Both the position numbers and the translations under genes were made by a program. Below are positions 24,673-34,344 of a stretch of DNA of 64,000 nt, one piece after another; the stretch's first letter is position 1, and each line of letters opens with the position of its first letter. Source of the stretch: Chryseobacterium daecheongense (lineage in GTDB: Bacteria > Bacteroidota > Bacteroidia > Flavobacteriales > Weeksellaceae); assembly GCA_027920525.1 (NCBI GenBank), contig CP115858.1, forward strand, positions 4,464,001 to 4,528,000, in the 5' to 3' direction. The notes beneath the pieces were generated by a model. It made no database searches, was not told the origin of the DNA, and saw only the letters and a list, made by a program, of their open reading frames with translations.

Positions 24673-25647
24673 CTAAGATCTGTTATCAAACAATTCGTGC
24701 AGTTTTTTCTGCAGAACTTTTTTGTCGGGAAGCTGCGTTTTGTATTCAGAAACCATTGTCGGGGAAAGACTTCTACTCAGCGCATATTCTACTACTTCGC
24801 TGTCTTTGTCTTTACAAAGCAGTACGCCGATGCTTGGATTTTCGTTCTGACGTTTAACATCCCTGTCCAGCGCTTCCAGATAAAAGTTAAGCTGACCCAG
24901 ATGTTCGGGTTTGAATTTATCTGCTTTCAGTTCGAAAGCGACAAGACATTGCAGCCCCCTGTGGAAGAATAAAAGATCGATATAAAAATCAGAATTACCG
25001 ACCTGTACTTTGTACTCTTCGCTGATAAAAAGAAAATCCCGTCCTAACTCCAGGATAAAATTTTTCATCTGCTCAATTAAACCTTTTTGAAGATCATTTT
25101 CATTGAATGTTTCAGGCAGATTTAAAAAGTCAAATACATAGCTGTCTTTAAATGTATTGACTATATCAGCGTTAGTTTCTCTCAACACTGTTGAGAGTTT
25201 TGAATTTCCAATCATCGTTCTTTCAAAAAGGCTGCTTGATATCTGTCTCTCTAACTCCCTGAAACTATAATTTTCCTGTTTGGTCAACTTGATATAAAAT
25301 TCCCTTTCCTCGATTGATTTACATCTGGAGAATATGGACAGATTATGAGACCAGCTGATTTCTCTCAACAGTGTTGAGATTTTTGGAAATTCCTTGTAAG
25401 TCTCATAAAACTGCTTCATTCTCCAAAGATTCTTATCCGAAAAACCTTTTAGTTCAGGTTCATGAGTCTGGATAAACTGAGAAAGTTCTTTAACCACAGA
25501 TTGTCCCCATTCACTCAACTCTACCTTTTTGCTGATATACTCACCAATATTCCAGTATAGATCGATGAGTTCCTCATTGACTTTTCTTATCGCATTGTTA
25601 CGAGACTGTTTGATGAGCTCAATAATATCTGTGAACCTTTTATCCAT
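24673..25647 (-). CDS. DUF1016/YhcG-type PDDEXK nuclease-like protein
   Basis: A 324-aa protein. The N-terminal DUF1016 domain reads NEELIDLYWNIGEYIS and on to WSHNLSIFSRCKSIEEREFY. The C-terminal PDDEXK-type nuclease core has DFYIDLLFFHRGLQCLVAFELK, with the Asp and Glu-x-Lys residues in the right order, then GQLNFYLEALD. The family is found on mobile elements, and defence or DNA-processing roles have been proposed. It points against the tra genes and splits traD-like from traE, so it is a cargo insertion into the operon, with its own promoter implied. Confidence 0.85.
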   Translation of the reverse strand: MDKRFTDIIELIKQSRNNAIRKVNEELIDLYWNIGEYISKKVELSEWGQSVVKELSQFIQTHEPELKGFSDKNLWRMKQFYETYKEFPKISTLLREISWSHNLSIFSRCKSIEEREFYIKLTKQENYSFRELERQISSSLFERTMIGNSKLSTVLRETNADIVNTFKDSYVFDFLNLPETFNENDLQKGLIEQMKNFILELGRDFLFISEEYKVQVGNSDFYIDLLFFHRGLQCLVAFELKADKFKPEHLGQLNFYLEALDRDVKRQNENPSIGVLLCKDKDSEVVEYALSRSLSPTMVSEYKTQLPDKKVLQKKLHELFDNRS

Positions 25648-25833
25648 GATTTCTTTTTTTGAAATTCCTTACAAATTTACAATTAATTATACAGGAATTC
25701 TGACTGGCGCACGGTTCTTTAACAGCCAAAAGAGTCCATCCAATGCCATTCCTGTTACTGAGTACCTAGACTCGGACATCTTTGTCATCAAGCCCGTAAA
25801 GTGCGGGTTTCATAATCAAAAAATCTATTCATT
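25648..25833. other. Gap between the DUF1016 gene and traE
   Basis: About 185 bases. An imperfect AAGCCCG / CGGGTTT inverted repeat lies at 25791-25811. The region must supply either read-through or a new promoter for traE onward, because the DUF1016 gene is on the other strand. No clear promoter is seen. Confidence 0.35.
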
Positions 25834-26139
25834 ATGAAAAAACAAAGAAAAAAATTGCTGTCTGCTGTTTTAACATTGGTAACAATTAATTCGGTATTCG
25901 GCCAAGGCAATGGTTCAGCCGGAATTAACGAAGCTACACAGATGGTTACTTCTTATTTTGAGCCGGCTACCCAATTAATTTACGCCATAGGTGCAGTAGT
26001 AGGATTGATTGGAGGAGTCAAGGTTTACAACAAGTTCAGCAGCGGTGATCCTGATACCAGTAAAACTGCTGCAAGCTGGTTTGGAGCATGTATCTTCCTC
26101 ATAGTTGCCGCAACCATTCTTCGCTCATTCTTCCTTTAA
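25834..26139 (+). CDS. traE: TraE (DUF4134)
   Basis: A 101-aa membrane protein: signal peptide to VFGQG, then a conserved INEATQMVTSYFEPATQLIYAIGAVVGLIGGVKVYNKF segment with two transmembrane helices, like a VirB2-type small subunit. It is adjacent to traF without a gap. Typical length for the family. Confidence 0.9.
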   Translation: MKKQRKKLLSAVLTLVTINSVFGQGNGSAGINEATQMVTSYFEPATQLIYAIGAVVGLIGGVKVYNKFSSGDPDTSKTAASWFGACIFLIVAATILRSFFL

Positions 26140-26481
26140 ATGACGACTATGAATACCTATCATATCAATAAAGGAATAGGAAAGAAGGTAGAATTTAAAG
26201 GGTTAAAAGCGCAATACCTCTTTATTTTCAGTGGAGGACTCTTAGGCATATTGATCTGTGTCATGGTTATGTATATGGCGGGCGTCAATACCAATCTGTG
26301 TTTAATTCTTGGAGGAATCAGCAGTGGACTTCTTATCTGGCAGACTTTCTCACTGAATAGAAAATACGGTGAGCACGGTCTGATGAAATTAGGCGCAAGC
26401 AAGAAACATCCGAAATACATCATCAGCCGTAAGAATATTTACCGGTATCTGAAAATTAACCGTAAAAGAACAAACATATGA
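26140..26481 (+). CDS. traF: TraF (DUF4133)
   Basis: A 113-aa protein with the family opening INKGIGKKVEFKGLKAQYLF and two transmembrane helices, a VirB3-like inner-membrane component. Its stop overlaps the traG start by 4 bases. Confidence 0.9.
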   Translation: MTTMNTYHINKGIGKKVEFKGLKAQYLFIFSGGLLGILICVMVMYMAGVNTNLCLILGGISSGLLIWQTFSLNRKYGEHGLMKLGASKKHPKYIISRKNIYRYLKINRKRTNI

Positions 26482-28988
26482 GAAATTCTTCCAAGGCAGC
26501 CACTCTGGAAAGTAAATTTCCACTGTTGGCGATTGAAAATGAATGTATCATTTCAAAAGACGCTGATGTTACGGTTTGCTTTAAGGTCAGACTCCCCGAA
26601 CTGTTTACTGTCGCTTCCGCTGAGTATGAAGCCATGCATTCCGCTTGGTTTAAAGCGATTAAAACACTCCCGGATTTCACCATCGTTCACAAACAGGACT
26701 GGTTTATGAAAGAAAACTACAATCCTGATTTGTCACAAGAAGACCAGAGTTTTCTTTCCAAATCATTTGAAAGGCATTTCAATGAGAGGCCCTTTTTAAA
26801 TCATTACTGCTACCTGTTTATCACAAAAACAAGTAAGGAGAGAATGCGGATGCAGAGCAACTTTTCATCACTCTGTAAAGGAAAACTGATTCCAAAAGAG
26901 ATTAAAGACAAAGAAGTCATTGGTCGTTTTCTTGAAGCGGTCGATCAGCTGGAAAGGATTATGAATGACAGTGGTTATATCCATCTCGAAAGGATGACAG
27001 AAAATGAGATATCAGGAACTTCTGAACAATCAGGATTACTGGAGCAATATCTAACATTATCCCGTGAAACCCATCCGTCATTACAGGATATCAAGTTAGG
27101 GTCGGAAGAAATGCGAATCGGTAATAACCGGATCACTATGCATACCTTATCGGATACTGAGGATTTACCAGGCACTGTTTCATCACACATTCGTTATGAG
27201 AAATTAAGCACCGATCGCAGCGACTGTCTTTTATCATTTGCTTCTCCGGTGGGACTTCTGCTCAGTTGTAATCACATTTATAATCAATATCTGTTCATTG
27301 ACAATAGTGACGAGAATCTTCGCCAATTTGAAAAATCAGCAAGGAATATGCACTCTCTAGCAAAATACAGCAGAGCCAATCAGATCAATAAGGAATGGAT
27401 AGAAAAGTATTTGAATGAAGCACATTCTTTCGGGTTACAATCTATCCGCGCTCATTTTAATGTAATGTCATGGTCTGACAATCCTGCTGAACTCAAGCAG
27501 TTAAAGAATGATACGGGAAGTGCTCTAGCCTTGATGGAATGTAAACCTCGTCACAATACTACTGATACGGCCACTTTGTATTGGTCGGGAATTCCGGGCA
27601 ATGCAGGAGATTTTCCGAGTGAAGAAAGCTTCTACACATTCATCGAACCTGCTGTGTGTTTTTTTACAGAGGAAACCAACTATCAGGATTCACCTTCACC
27701 TTTTGGGATCAAAATGGCTGACCGTTTGACCGGAAAACCGATTCATCTGGATATTTCAGATGTGCCGATGAAACAGGGGATTATTACCAATAGAAATAAG
27801 TTTATCCTTGGTCCATCGGGCAGTGGTAAATCATTCTTCACCAACCATATGGTGCGACAGTATTATGAGCAGGGAGCTCATGTCCTTCTTGTAGATACCG
27901 GAAATTCCTATCAGGGATTATGTGAACTCATTAAAGGAAAGACCAAAGGAGAGGACGGGGTTTATTTTACTTATACCGAGGACAATCCTATCGCTTTCAA
28001 TCCATTCTATACTGATGACGGCGTTTTTGACATTGAAAAAAGGGAGAGTATAAAAACCTTGATTCTGACTCTTTGGAAAAGAGACGATGAACCACCAACC
28101 CGTTCAGAGGAAGTGGCACTCTCCAATGCAGTCAGCGGATATATCGAAAGAATTAAAACCGATGACCAGCATCCTTCTTTCAATGGATTCTATGAGTACG
28201 TCAAAGATGATTATCAGAAAGTATTGGAGCAAAAGAAAGTCAGGGAAAAAGACTTTGATATTGCCAACTTTCTCAATGTGCTGGAACCTTACTATAGAGG
28301 AGGAGAGTATGACTATCTGCTCAATTCAGAGAAGCAGCTGGACTTATTATCCAAGCGTTTTATTGTTTTTGAAATCGATGCTATTAAAGATCATAAAATT
28401 CTATTTCCTATTGTAACCATTATCATAATGGAGGTCTTTATCAATAAGATGCGAAGACTCAAAGGAATCAGAAAACTCATCCTTATCGAAGAAGCCTGGA
28501 AAGCCATTGCCAAAGAAGGTATGGCTGAGTATATCAAGTACCTGTTCAAGACCGTCAGGAAATTCTTCGGAGAAGCCATTGTGGTAACTCAAGAAGTCGA
28601 TGATATCATTCAGTCACCGATTGTGAAAGAAAGTATCATTAATAATTCGGATTGTAAGATTCTTCTTGACCAAAGAAAGTACATGAACAAGTTCGATGAT
28701 ATTCAGGCGATGCTGGGATTGACTGATAAAGAAAAGTCCCAGGTGCTGTCGATCAATATGAACAACGATCCGAGAAGGCTGTACAAGGAAGTCTGGATTG
28801 GACTGGGTGGAACGCACTCTGCAGTCTATGCCACTGAAGTTTCAACACAAGAATATCTGGCATATACTACAGAAGAAACGGAAAAGATGGAAGTGATGAA
28901 TCTTGCATCGGAACTTGACGGCAATGTCGAACATGCTATCAAGAGGATTTCTCTTAAGAGAATCAAATCGAATACAATAGACCATTAA
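26478..28988 (+). CDS. traG: TraG, VirB4-type conjugation ATPase
   Basis: An 836-aa ATPase that energises the type IV secretion channel. The Walker A motif GPSGSGKS lies near residue 447, and Walker B LILIEEAWKAI near residue 671. The N-terminal half begins LESKFPLLAIENECIISKDADVTVCFKVRLPELFT, the CTnDOT TraG pattern. Length is usual for the family and no frameshift is seen. Confidence 0.93.
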   Translation: MRNSSKAATLESKFPLLAIENECIISKDADVTVCFKVRLPELFTVASAEYEAMHSAWFKAIKTLPDFTIVHKQDWFMKENYNPDLSQEDQSFLSKSFERHFNERPFLNHYCYLFITKTSKERMRMQSNFSSLCKGKLIPKEIKDKEVIGRFLEAVDQLERIMNDSGYIHLERMTENEISGTSEQSGLLEQYLTLSRETHPSLQDIKLGSEEMRIGNNRITMHTLSDTEDLPGTVSSHIRYEKLSTDRSDCLLSFASPVGLLLSCNHIYNQYLFIDNSDENLRQFEKSARNMHSLAKYSRANQINKEWIEKYLNEAHSFGLQSIRAHFNVMSWSDNPAELKQLKNDTGSALALMECKPRHNTTDTATLYWSGIPGNAGDFPSEESFYTFIEPAVCFFTEETNYQDSPSPFGIKMADRLTGKPIHLDISDVPMKQGIITNRNKFILGPSGSGKSFFTNHMVRQYYEQGAHVLLVDTGNSYQGLCELIKGKTKGEDGVYFTYTEDNPIAFNPFYTDDGVFDIEKRESIKTLILTLWKRDDEPPTRSEEVALSNAVSGYIERIKTDDQHPSFNGFYEYVKDDYQKVLEQKKVREKDFDIANFLNVLEPYYRGGEYDYLLNSEKQLDLLSKRFIVFEIDAIKDHKILFPIVTIIIMEVFINKMRRLKGIRKLILIEEAWKAIAKEGMAEYIKYLFKTVRKFFGEAIVVTQEVDDIIQSPIVKESIINNSDCKILLDQRKYMNKFDDIQAMLGLTDKEKSQVLSINMNNDPRRLYKEVWIGLGGTHSAVYATEVSTQEYLAYTTEETEKMEVMNLASELDGNVEHAIKRISLKRIKSNTIDH

Positions 28989-29000
28989 ATAATTTAAAAA

Positions 29001-29642
29001 TTGACAACAATGAAAAATTTAATCATTAAAATAGTAATGGTAGCATTTTTTGCTGCCGTAACCTATACAAAAGCACAATTTGTCGTAACAGACCCCGCAA
29101 ACCTGGCTTCGGGAATTTTGAACTCAGCCAATGAAATTGTACAGACTTCTTCAACAGTATCTAACGTTGTTAAGAACTTCAATGAAGTTAAGAAAGTATA
29201 TGAACAGGGTAAAGAGTATTATGACCAGCTGAAAGCCATCAATAATCTGGTCAAAGATGCCAGAAAGGTTCAGCAGACCGTCCTTTTAGTGGGTGATGTT
29301 TCTGAGATGTATGTCAACAATTTCGGTAAAATGCTGAATGACCCCAATTTTAATGCTCAGGAATTAGCTTCCATAGCCAATGGTTATTCTGCGCTTCTTA
29401 CGGAGAGCGCGGAGCTATTGAAAGAACTCAAAGAGATCATCACTTCTAACGGTCTTTCTCTGAATGATAAAGAAAGGATGGATGTTGTTGACCGGGTTTA
29501 TAAAGAGGTCAAAGCGTATCATAATCTGGTACGATACTATACCAACAAGAATATTTCGGTCAGTTATCTCAGAGCAAAAAAACAGAACAATACCCAAAGG
29601 GTGCTGGATCTTTACGGAACCTCCAATCAAAAATACTGGTAA
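29001..29642 (+). CDS. traI: TraI (DUF4141)
   Basis: A 213-aa secreted protein: signal peptide to YTKAQ, then the family core FVVTDPANLASGILNSANEIV and long helices, similar in kind to VirB5/P-type periplasmic components. No traH is present between traG and traI. The stop is one base before the traJ start. Confidence 0.85.
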   Translation: MTTMKNLIIKIVMVAFFAAVTYTKAQFVVTDPANLASGILNSANEIVQTSSTVSNVVKNFNEVKKVYEQGKEYYDQLKAINNLVKDARKVQQTVLLVGDVSEMYVNNFGKMLNDPNFNAQELASIANGYSALLTESAELLKELKEIITSNGLSLNDKERMDVVDRVYKEVKAYHNLVRYYTNKNISVSYLRAKKQNNTQRVLDLYGTSNQKYW

Positions 29643-29643
29643 G

Positions 29644-30636
29644 ATGGAACCGAATAACTTACACGAAGTACTTCGTTCCGTTTATGAGGAAATGATGCCG
29701 ATGTGCGCTGATATGGCTGCTGTGGCAAAAGGGGTCGCCGGATTAGGCGCTTTATTCTATGTAGCACTAAAAGTCTGGCAGTCATTGAGTCGTGCAGAAT
29801 CGATTGATTTGTTTCCCATGCTGAGACCTTTTGCCATAGGCATCTGCATTATGTTTTTTACCACATTGGTTTTAGGAAGCCTTAATGGAGTGATGAGCCC
29901 GATTGTTCAGGGCAGCCACTCCATGTTGGAGAATCAGGTCTTGGATATGAACGAGCTGCAACAGAAAAAAGATCTTTTAGAACGGGAAGCGATGCTCAGG
30001 AATCCGGAGATGGCTTACCTGATTTCAAATGAAGAATTTGATAAAAAGCTGGAAGAGCTCGGATGGTCACCATCGGATCTGGTCACGATGTCCGGAATGT
30101 ATATTGAACGGGAAATGTTTGCCATCAAGAAAGATATCAGAGATGGTTTCCGGGAGTTTCTTGAAATTCTGTTTCAATCGGCAGCCTTAGTTATTGATAC
30201 CATCAGAACATTCTTTCTGATAGTGCTTTCAATATTAGGACCTATCGCATTTGCGATTTCAGTTTGGGATGGTTTCCAAACTACTTTAACTCAATGGTTG
30301 ACGAGATATGTTAGTGTTTATCTATGGCTTCCTGTTGCTGATATATTCAGTACCATTCTTGCCAAGATACAAACCTTGATCTTGGAACGGGATATCGAGA
30401 TGCTCGCAGATCCCACCTTTATTCCTGATACCTCCAATACGGTATACATCATCTATATGGTAATTGGGATCATAGGTTATTTTACGGTACCAACGGTGAC
30501 TGGCTGGGTGATTCAGGCAGGTGGTGCTGGCAACTTTATGCGTAATGTAAACCAAACTGCTACGAAATCAGGTAATGTCGCAGGAGCGGCAGTAGGTTCT
30601 GCAACAGGAAATATTTCGGGAAGATTATTAAAATAA
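29644..30636 (+). CDS. traJ: TraJ, VirB6-like membrane protein
   Basis: The start is placed at ATG 29644, because the earlier in-frame ATG at 29464 lies inside traI and codes for an unrelated stretch. The 330-aa protein has many transmembrane helices (VAGLGALFYVALKVW, FAIGICIMFFTTLVLGSL, FFLIVLSILGPIAFAISVWDG, YIIYMVIGIIGYFTVPTVTGW) and the conserved IVQGSHSMLENQV and WLPVADIFSTILAKIQ. It forms the inner-membrane channel. It ends in a Gly/Ala-rich tail. Confidence 0.92.
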   Translation: MEPNNLHEVLRSVYEEMMPMCADMAAVAKGVAGLGALFYVALKVWQSLSRAESIDLFPMLRPFAIGICIMFFTTLVLGSLNGVMSPIVQGSHSMLENQVLDMNELQQKKDLLEREAMLRNPEMAYLISNEEFDKKLEELGWSPSDLVTMSGMYIEREMFAIKKDIRDGFREFLEILFQSAALVIDTIRTFFLIVLSILGPIAFAISVWDGFQTTLTQWLTRYVSVYLWLPVADIFSTILAKIQTLILERDIEMLADPTFIPDTSNTVYIIYMVIGIIGYFTVPTVTGWVIQAGGAGNFMRNVNQTATKSGNVAGAAVGSATGNISGRLLK

Positions 30637-30649
30637 AAAATACAGTTCT

Positions 30650-31273
30650 ATGGAATTTAAAACTTTAAGAAATATTGAGAGCAGCTTTAAGCAGATACGT
30701 TTGTTTACATTCGTTTTTGCGGTGTTGTGTTTTGGAGTGGTAGGTGTAGTTGTCTTTAAATCCTACCAGTTTGCCGAAGAGCAGCGCCAGAAGATCTATG
30801 TGCTGGATAACGGCAAATCATTGATGGTAGCCCTTTCACAGGATATGTCGATCAATAGACCTGTAGAAGCAAGAGAGCATGTGAGACGATTTCACGAATT
30901 ATTCTTCACCATTGCTCCAGATAAGAATGCTATTGAAAGTAATGTCAAAAGGGCTTTCAATTTGGCTGATCAATCCGCATTCAATTACTATAAAGACCTT
31001 CAGGAAAAAGATTACTATAACAGAATCATTTCAGGTAATATCCAGCAGAGAGTTGAGGTAGACAGTGTCGTTGCCAACTTTGATAGTTACCCTTATGACG
31101 TAAAAACTTATGCAAGACAATTCATTATCAGATCCAGTAATCTTACCATCAGGAATTTAATTACCAACTGTTCATTGGTTAATTCTGTACGGTCTGACAG
31201 CAATCCTCAGGGATTTATCATTGAAAAATTCAACGTGCTTGAAAATAGAGATGTCGAAACTGTTGAACGCTAA
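30650..31273 (+). CDS. traK: TraK, VirB8-like protein
   Basis: A 207-aa protein with one N-terminal transmembrane helix (LFTFVFAVLCFGVVGVVVFKS) and a periplasmic domain (ARQFIIRSSNLTIRNLITNC) typical of TraK. It opens with FKTLRNIESSFKQIR, the family signature. VirB8-like proteins bridge inner and outer parts of the channel. Confidence 0.92.
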   Translation: MEFKTLRNIESSFKQIRLFTFVFAVLCFGVVGVVVFKSYQFAEEQRQKIYVLDNGKSLMVALSQDMSINRPVEAREHVRRFHELFFTIAPDKNAIESNVKRAFNLADQSAFNYYKDLQEKDYYNRIISGNIQQRVEVDSVVANFDSYPYDVKTYARQFIIRSSNLTIRNLITNCSLVNSVRSDSNPQGFIIEKFNVLENRDVETVER

Positions 31274-31283
31274 TAAGACCGAT

Positions 31284-31553
31284 ATGAAAAAACTAAGAGA
31301 TACACTCGAAAATTATGTTGTAAAGATCGATAAACACTGGAAATCTCTTCCGGTAGAGCGTCAAAAATTCCTGACCAAGGTTTTCTTTGGTGGTTATGTT
31401 TTGATAACCGTCATCGTCATTGTCAATATCTGTATTTCTACAGGTCAAAGAAGTAATACCATTTCTATCAATCATATTGACGGCATTTCTAAGAAACCTA
31501 TCGAAAAAGGATCGAAGCATAATGAAATAGTAAACTCATCCACTAAAAAATAG
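31284..31553 (+). CDS. traL: TraL (DUF3989)
   Basis: The start is placed at ATG 31284, just after the traK stop, giving 89 aa with one transmembrane helix (VFFGGYVLITVIVIVNICIS). The in-frame ATG at 31221 lies within traK and is unlikely. The short basic N-terminus (KHWKSLPVERQKFLTK) is typical of TraL. traM follows after 3 bases. Confidence 0.8.
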   Translation: MKKLRDTLENYVVKIDKHWKSLPVERQKFLTKVFFGGYVLITVIVIVNICISTGQRSNTISINHIDGISKKPIEKGSKHNEIVNSSTKK

Positions 31554-31556
31554 AAT

Positions 31557-32855
31557 ATGAAAGATTCAGAGAAAATTAGAGTGACAGAAAATGATCTCTC
31601 CCAAAATTCTAACGGAGTGAATGATCATCCCAAGGCTCAATGGGAAAGATTAAAGAAACCTTTCATCTACTTTTTGATGGCTGCTGTATGTGCATCTTGC
31701 TTTTATCTCATCTTTAAGCCCAAAACCGATCATACCATTATTGAAGAGGCTGGCTTTAATGCAGCTATTCCACAGGCAAAAGACGCTCAATTACAGTCTG
31801 ATAAGCAAAAGGCTTATGAGCAGCAGTTATTAGAGCAAAAGAATGAAGAAAAGAGAAATTCAATAACAACTTTATCAGATTACTGGAATGACCAGAACGG
31901 TGTAAACGATAATAGCAACCCACCTTCTTCAGCATCCACTAAAAGTGTATTTCAGCAGTCCGATCAGAATGCTCTGAACAGTTATCGAAATGCACAGCAG
32001 ACCTTAAGCTCATTCTATAATCGGGATAATCAGGAGGTCAATAACCTAAGGAAAGAAATTTCAAGGCTAAAGAATGAGTCAATGCAAAATCATGCTGTTC
32101 CTGTGGGTCTGGGAATCAACGACCAGTTAGAGCTCATGGAAAAATCGTATCAAATGGCTGCTAAGTATCTTCCAACGACGCCAAAGCAGGAAAAACCAGC
32201 AGAAAAAGAAGAGGTCGAAAAGCCAATGGAAAAGAAGGTTAAACTGACTTCAGCAATACCGGTACGTTCCAATGTTGTTTCCTCATTATACAGAGACCGG
32301 TCGGATAGTGCTTTTATCGCAGGTTTAAATCAGAATAGATTTTATGACAGTCAAAATGATTCAGAAAACTCAGTTCAAACAAAAAACGCAATAAGAGGTG
32401 TGGTCTATGAAACTAAGACTTTGGTCAATGAAAGTACATTATCTATAAGGCTTTCAGAAGCGATGAAAGTCGGACGAGCTGAAATTCCAATTGGAAGTTT
32501 ACTGATTGCAGTAAGCAAATTTCAGGGTGGGAGGCTTCAGTTAAAAATATCTTCCATTCAATCTCAAGGTAATATCTATCCTGTAGAAATCAATGTTTAT
32601 GACACTGACGGTCAGGTGGGATTGTATGTTCCTTATTCAGCGGAGCAGAATGCGGTAAGCGATATTGTAGCTAATATGAGCCAGACTTCAGGCACTAATA
32701 TTATGATGACCCAATCTGCAGGGCAGCAGATTGCAGCTGATCTGAGCAGGGGAGTAGTACAGGGAATGTCGGGTTATTTTCAGAAGAGAGTCAGACAATT
32801 GAAAGTAACTGTAAAAGCTGGCCATCAGGTCTTCCTCTTACCCAAAAATAACTAA
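31557..32855 (+). CDS. traM: TraM, VirB10-like protein
   Basis: A 432-aa protein: a cytoplasmic head, one transmembrane helix (PFIYFLMAAVCASCFYLIF), a Gln/Asn-rich flexible region, and a C-terminal domain (IRGVVYETKTLVNESTLSIRL, IPIGSLLIAV, YDTDGQVGLYVP) typical of TraM. It spans the periplasm as the VirB10 equivalent. Confidence 0.92.
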   Translation: MKDSEKIRVTENDLSQNSNGVNDHPKAQWERLKKPFIYFLMAAVCASCFYLIFKPKTDHTIIEEAGFNAAIPQAKDAQLQSDKQKAYEQQLLEQKNEEKRNSITTLSDYWNDQNGVNDNSNPPSSASTKSVFQQSDQNALNSYRNAQQTLSSFYNRDNQEVNNLRKEISRLKNESMQNHAVPVGLGINDQLELMEKSYQMAAKYLPTTPKQEKPAEKEEVEKPMEKKVKLTSAIPVRSNVVSSLYRDRSDSAFIAGLNQNRFYDSQNDSENSVQTKNAIRGVVYETKTLVNESTLSIRLSEAMKVGRAEIPIGSLLIAVSKFQGGRLQLKISSIQSQGNIYPVEINVYDTDGQVGLYVPYSAEQNAVSDIVANMSQTSGTNIMMTQSAGQQIAADLSRGVVQGMSGYFQKRVRQLKVTVKAGHQVFLLPKNN

Positions 32856-32870
32856 TCAAAAAAAATAAAA

Positions 32871-33770
32871 ATGAATACACAAAAGAGTCATTATATTCTC
32901 ATTATGCTATTACTTCTATTAGTAAGCAAGGCATTTGGGCAGGATTCTGTGACAACTTATATTTCCTTGGAACAGGCAAAATTAGAGCCTTTCCGGATTA
33001 ACGTCACCTACAATAAAACAAGTCATCTGATATTCCCCTCATCAATACGATATGTTGACCTGGGAAGTGATCTCTTGGTTGCTAATAAGGCAGAGCCTAT
33101 AGGAAACGTTCTTCGGGTTAAGTCAGCTGTCAGGGATTTTGAAGAGGAAACTAATTTTTCGGTCATTACTGAAGATGGAAAATTTTACAGTTTTGATGCA
33201 TCCTACAGTTCTTATCCGGAAATACTCAGCTATGATTTAGTAAAACTTCAGAGAGGTATGGAGAGACAGGATGCTGATGTATTATTTGAAGATCTTAAAG
33301 GAAGCTCAACATCTTTCACTTGGCTCATTATGGAAAATCTTTACAGGAAAAGCAACAGAACTATTAAACATATTGTTTCAAAAAGCTATGGAATTGAGTT
33401 TTCAGTCAGAGCACTGCACGTTAATGACAGCAAGTTTTATTTCACATTGCAGGTTAAGAATCAAAGTAATGTGGGGTATGCTATTGAATGGGTCAATTTT
33501 AAAATTGTCGATAAAAAGAACTTAAAGCGAACGGTCGTTCAGGATAAGATTTTAGAGCAGGTTCGTACCTATTTCCCGGAAAGGATAATAGCTGATCATT
33601 CAGACAGTAAAGGGATTTATATGCTTGATCAGTTTACACTCATAAAAGATCAGGTTTTGGAGATTGAAATTCTGGAAAAGAATGGGGGAAGGCATCTGAA
33701 AGTACAGCTTGAAAATGAAGATCTTGTTCATGCAAGATTGATAAACAGTTTAACCATTAAAACGGAGTAA
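32871..33770 (+). CDS. traN: TraN (DUF4138), VirB9-like protein
   Basis: A 299-aa secreted protein: signal peptide to AFGQD, then KTSHLIFPSSIRYVDLGSDLLVANK, the conserved TraN opening, and a beta-rich C-terminal half (FYFTLQVKNQSNVGYAIEWVNF). It is the outer-membrane partner of TraM. Confidence 0.92.
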   Translation: MNTQKSHYILIMLLLLLVSKAFGQDSVTTYISLEQAKLEPFRINVTYNKTSHLIFPSSIRYVDLGSDLLVANKAEPIGNVLRVKSAVRDFEEETNFSVITEDGKFYSFDASYSSYPEILSYDLVKLQRGMERQDADVLFEDLKGSSTSFTWLIMENLYRKSNRTIKHIVSKSYGIEFSVRALHVNDSKFYFTLQVKNQSNVGYAIEWVNFKIVDKKNLKRTVVQDKILEQVRTYFPERIIADHSDSKGIYMLDQFTLIKDQVLEIEILEKNGGRHLKVQLENEDLVHARLINSLTIKTE

Positions 33771-33771
33771 G

Positions 33772-34332
33772 ATGCACAAAATATTTTTAACAGTCATCTT
33801 CATGATGATAATGGGTAGCAAAATATTTGCTCAACAGATGATTCCTAAGCAAATTGGTGTTGAATTTACCTATTCGGTATTTCCAAAATCTCCAGAAAAG
33901 CAAAATTATGTGTTTAGTACGGGGCTTGTTTCTTACTCGAAGAATGGTAATTACTTCTTTGGACTAACAGAATTTAGCAGAAAATATTATAAATACACTA
34001 GCTGCGATATTCCGATAGATACATTCCTGCTGAGTGGTGGTTACAGTTTTTATCTATGGGGAGACTTCATGCGAAATGTCAATCTTAATCTGGGAATTGG
34101 AGGTCTTGTTGGTTATGAACAGGTTAATAGAGGCAATGAATTGCTATATGACGGTTCAATGTTAACAGCAACGGATAATTTTATTTACGGATCAAATGGT
34201 AAGCTATCTGTTGAAAGCTATCTGACCGAGCATTTAGTTTTTCTGGTCAACGGGCAACTTCGCTTTTTGAAAAATAGGCAAATGGCTAATTTTCACTCTC
34301 TGCTGGGGGTTGGAATAAGATATAATTTCTAA
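33772..34332 (+). CDS. traO: TraO
   Basis: A 186-aa protein with a signal peptide (MHKIFLTVIFMMIMGSKIFAQ) and a small beta-barrel-like body (IPKQIGVEFTYS, LSGGYSFYLWGD, LNLGIGGLVGYEQVNRG, GVGIRYNF). It starts one base after traN. It probably sits in the outer membrane. Confidence 0.9.
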   Translation: MHKIFLTVIFMMIMGSKIFAQQMIPKQIGVEFTYSVFPKSPEKQNYVFSTGLVSYSKNGNYFFGLTEFSRKYYKYTSCDIPIDTFLLSGGYSFYLWGDFMRNVNLNLGIGGLVGYEQVNRGNELLYDGSMLTATDNFIYGSNGKLSVESYLTEHLVFLVNGQLRFLKNRQMANFHSLLGVGIRYNF

Positions 34333-34344
34333 AAATAATGAAAA

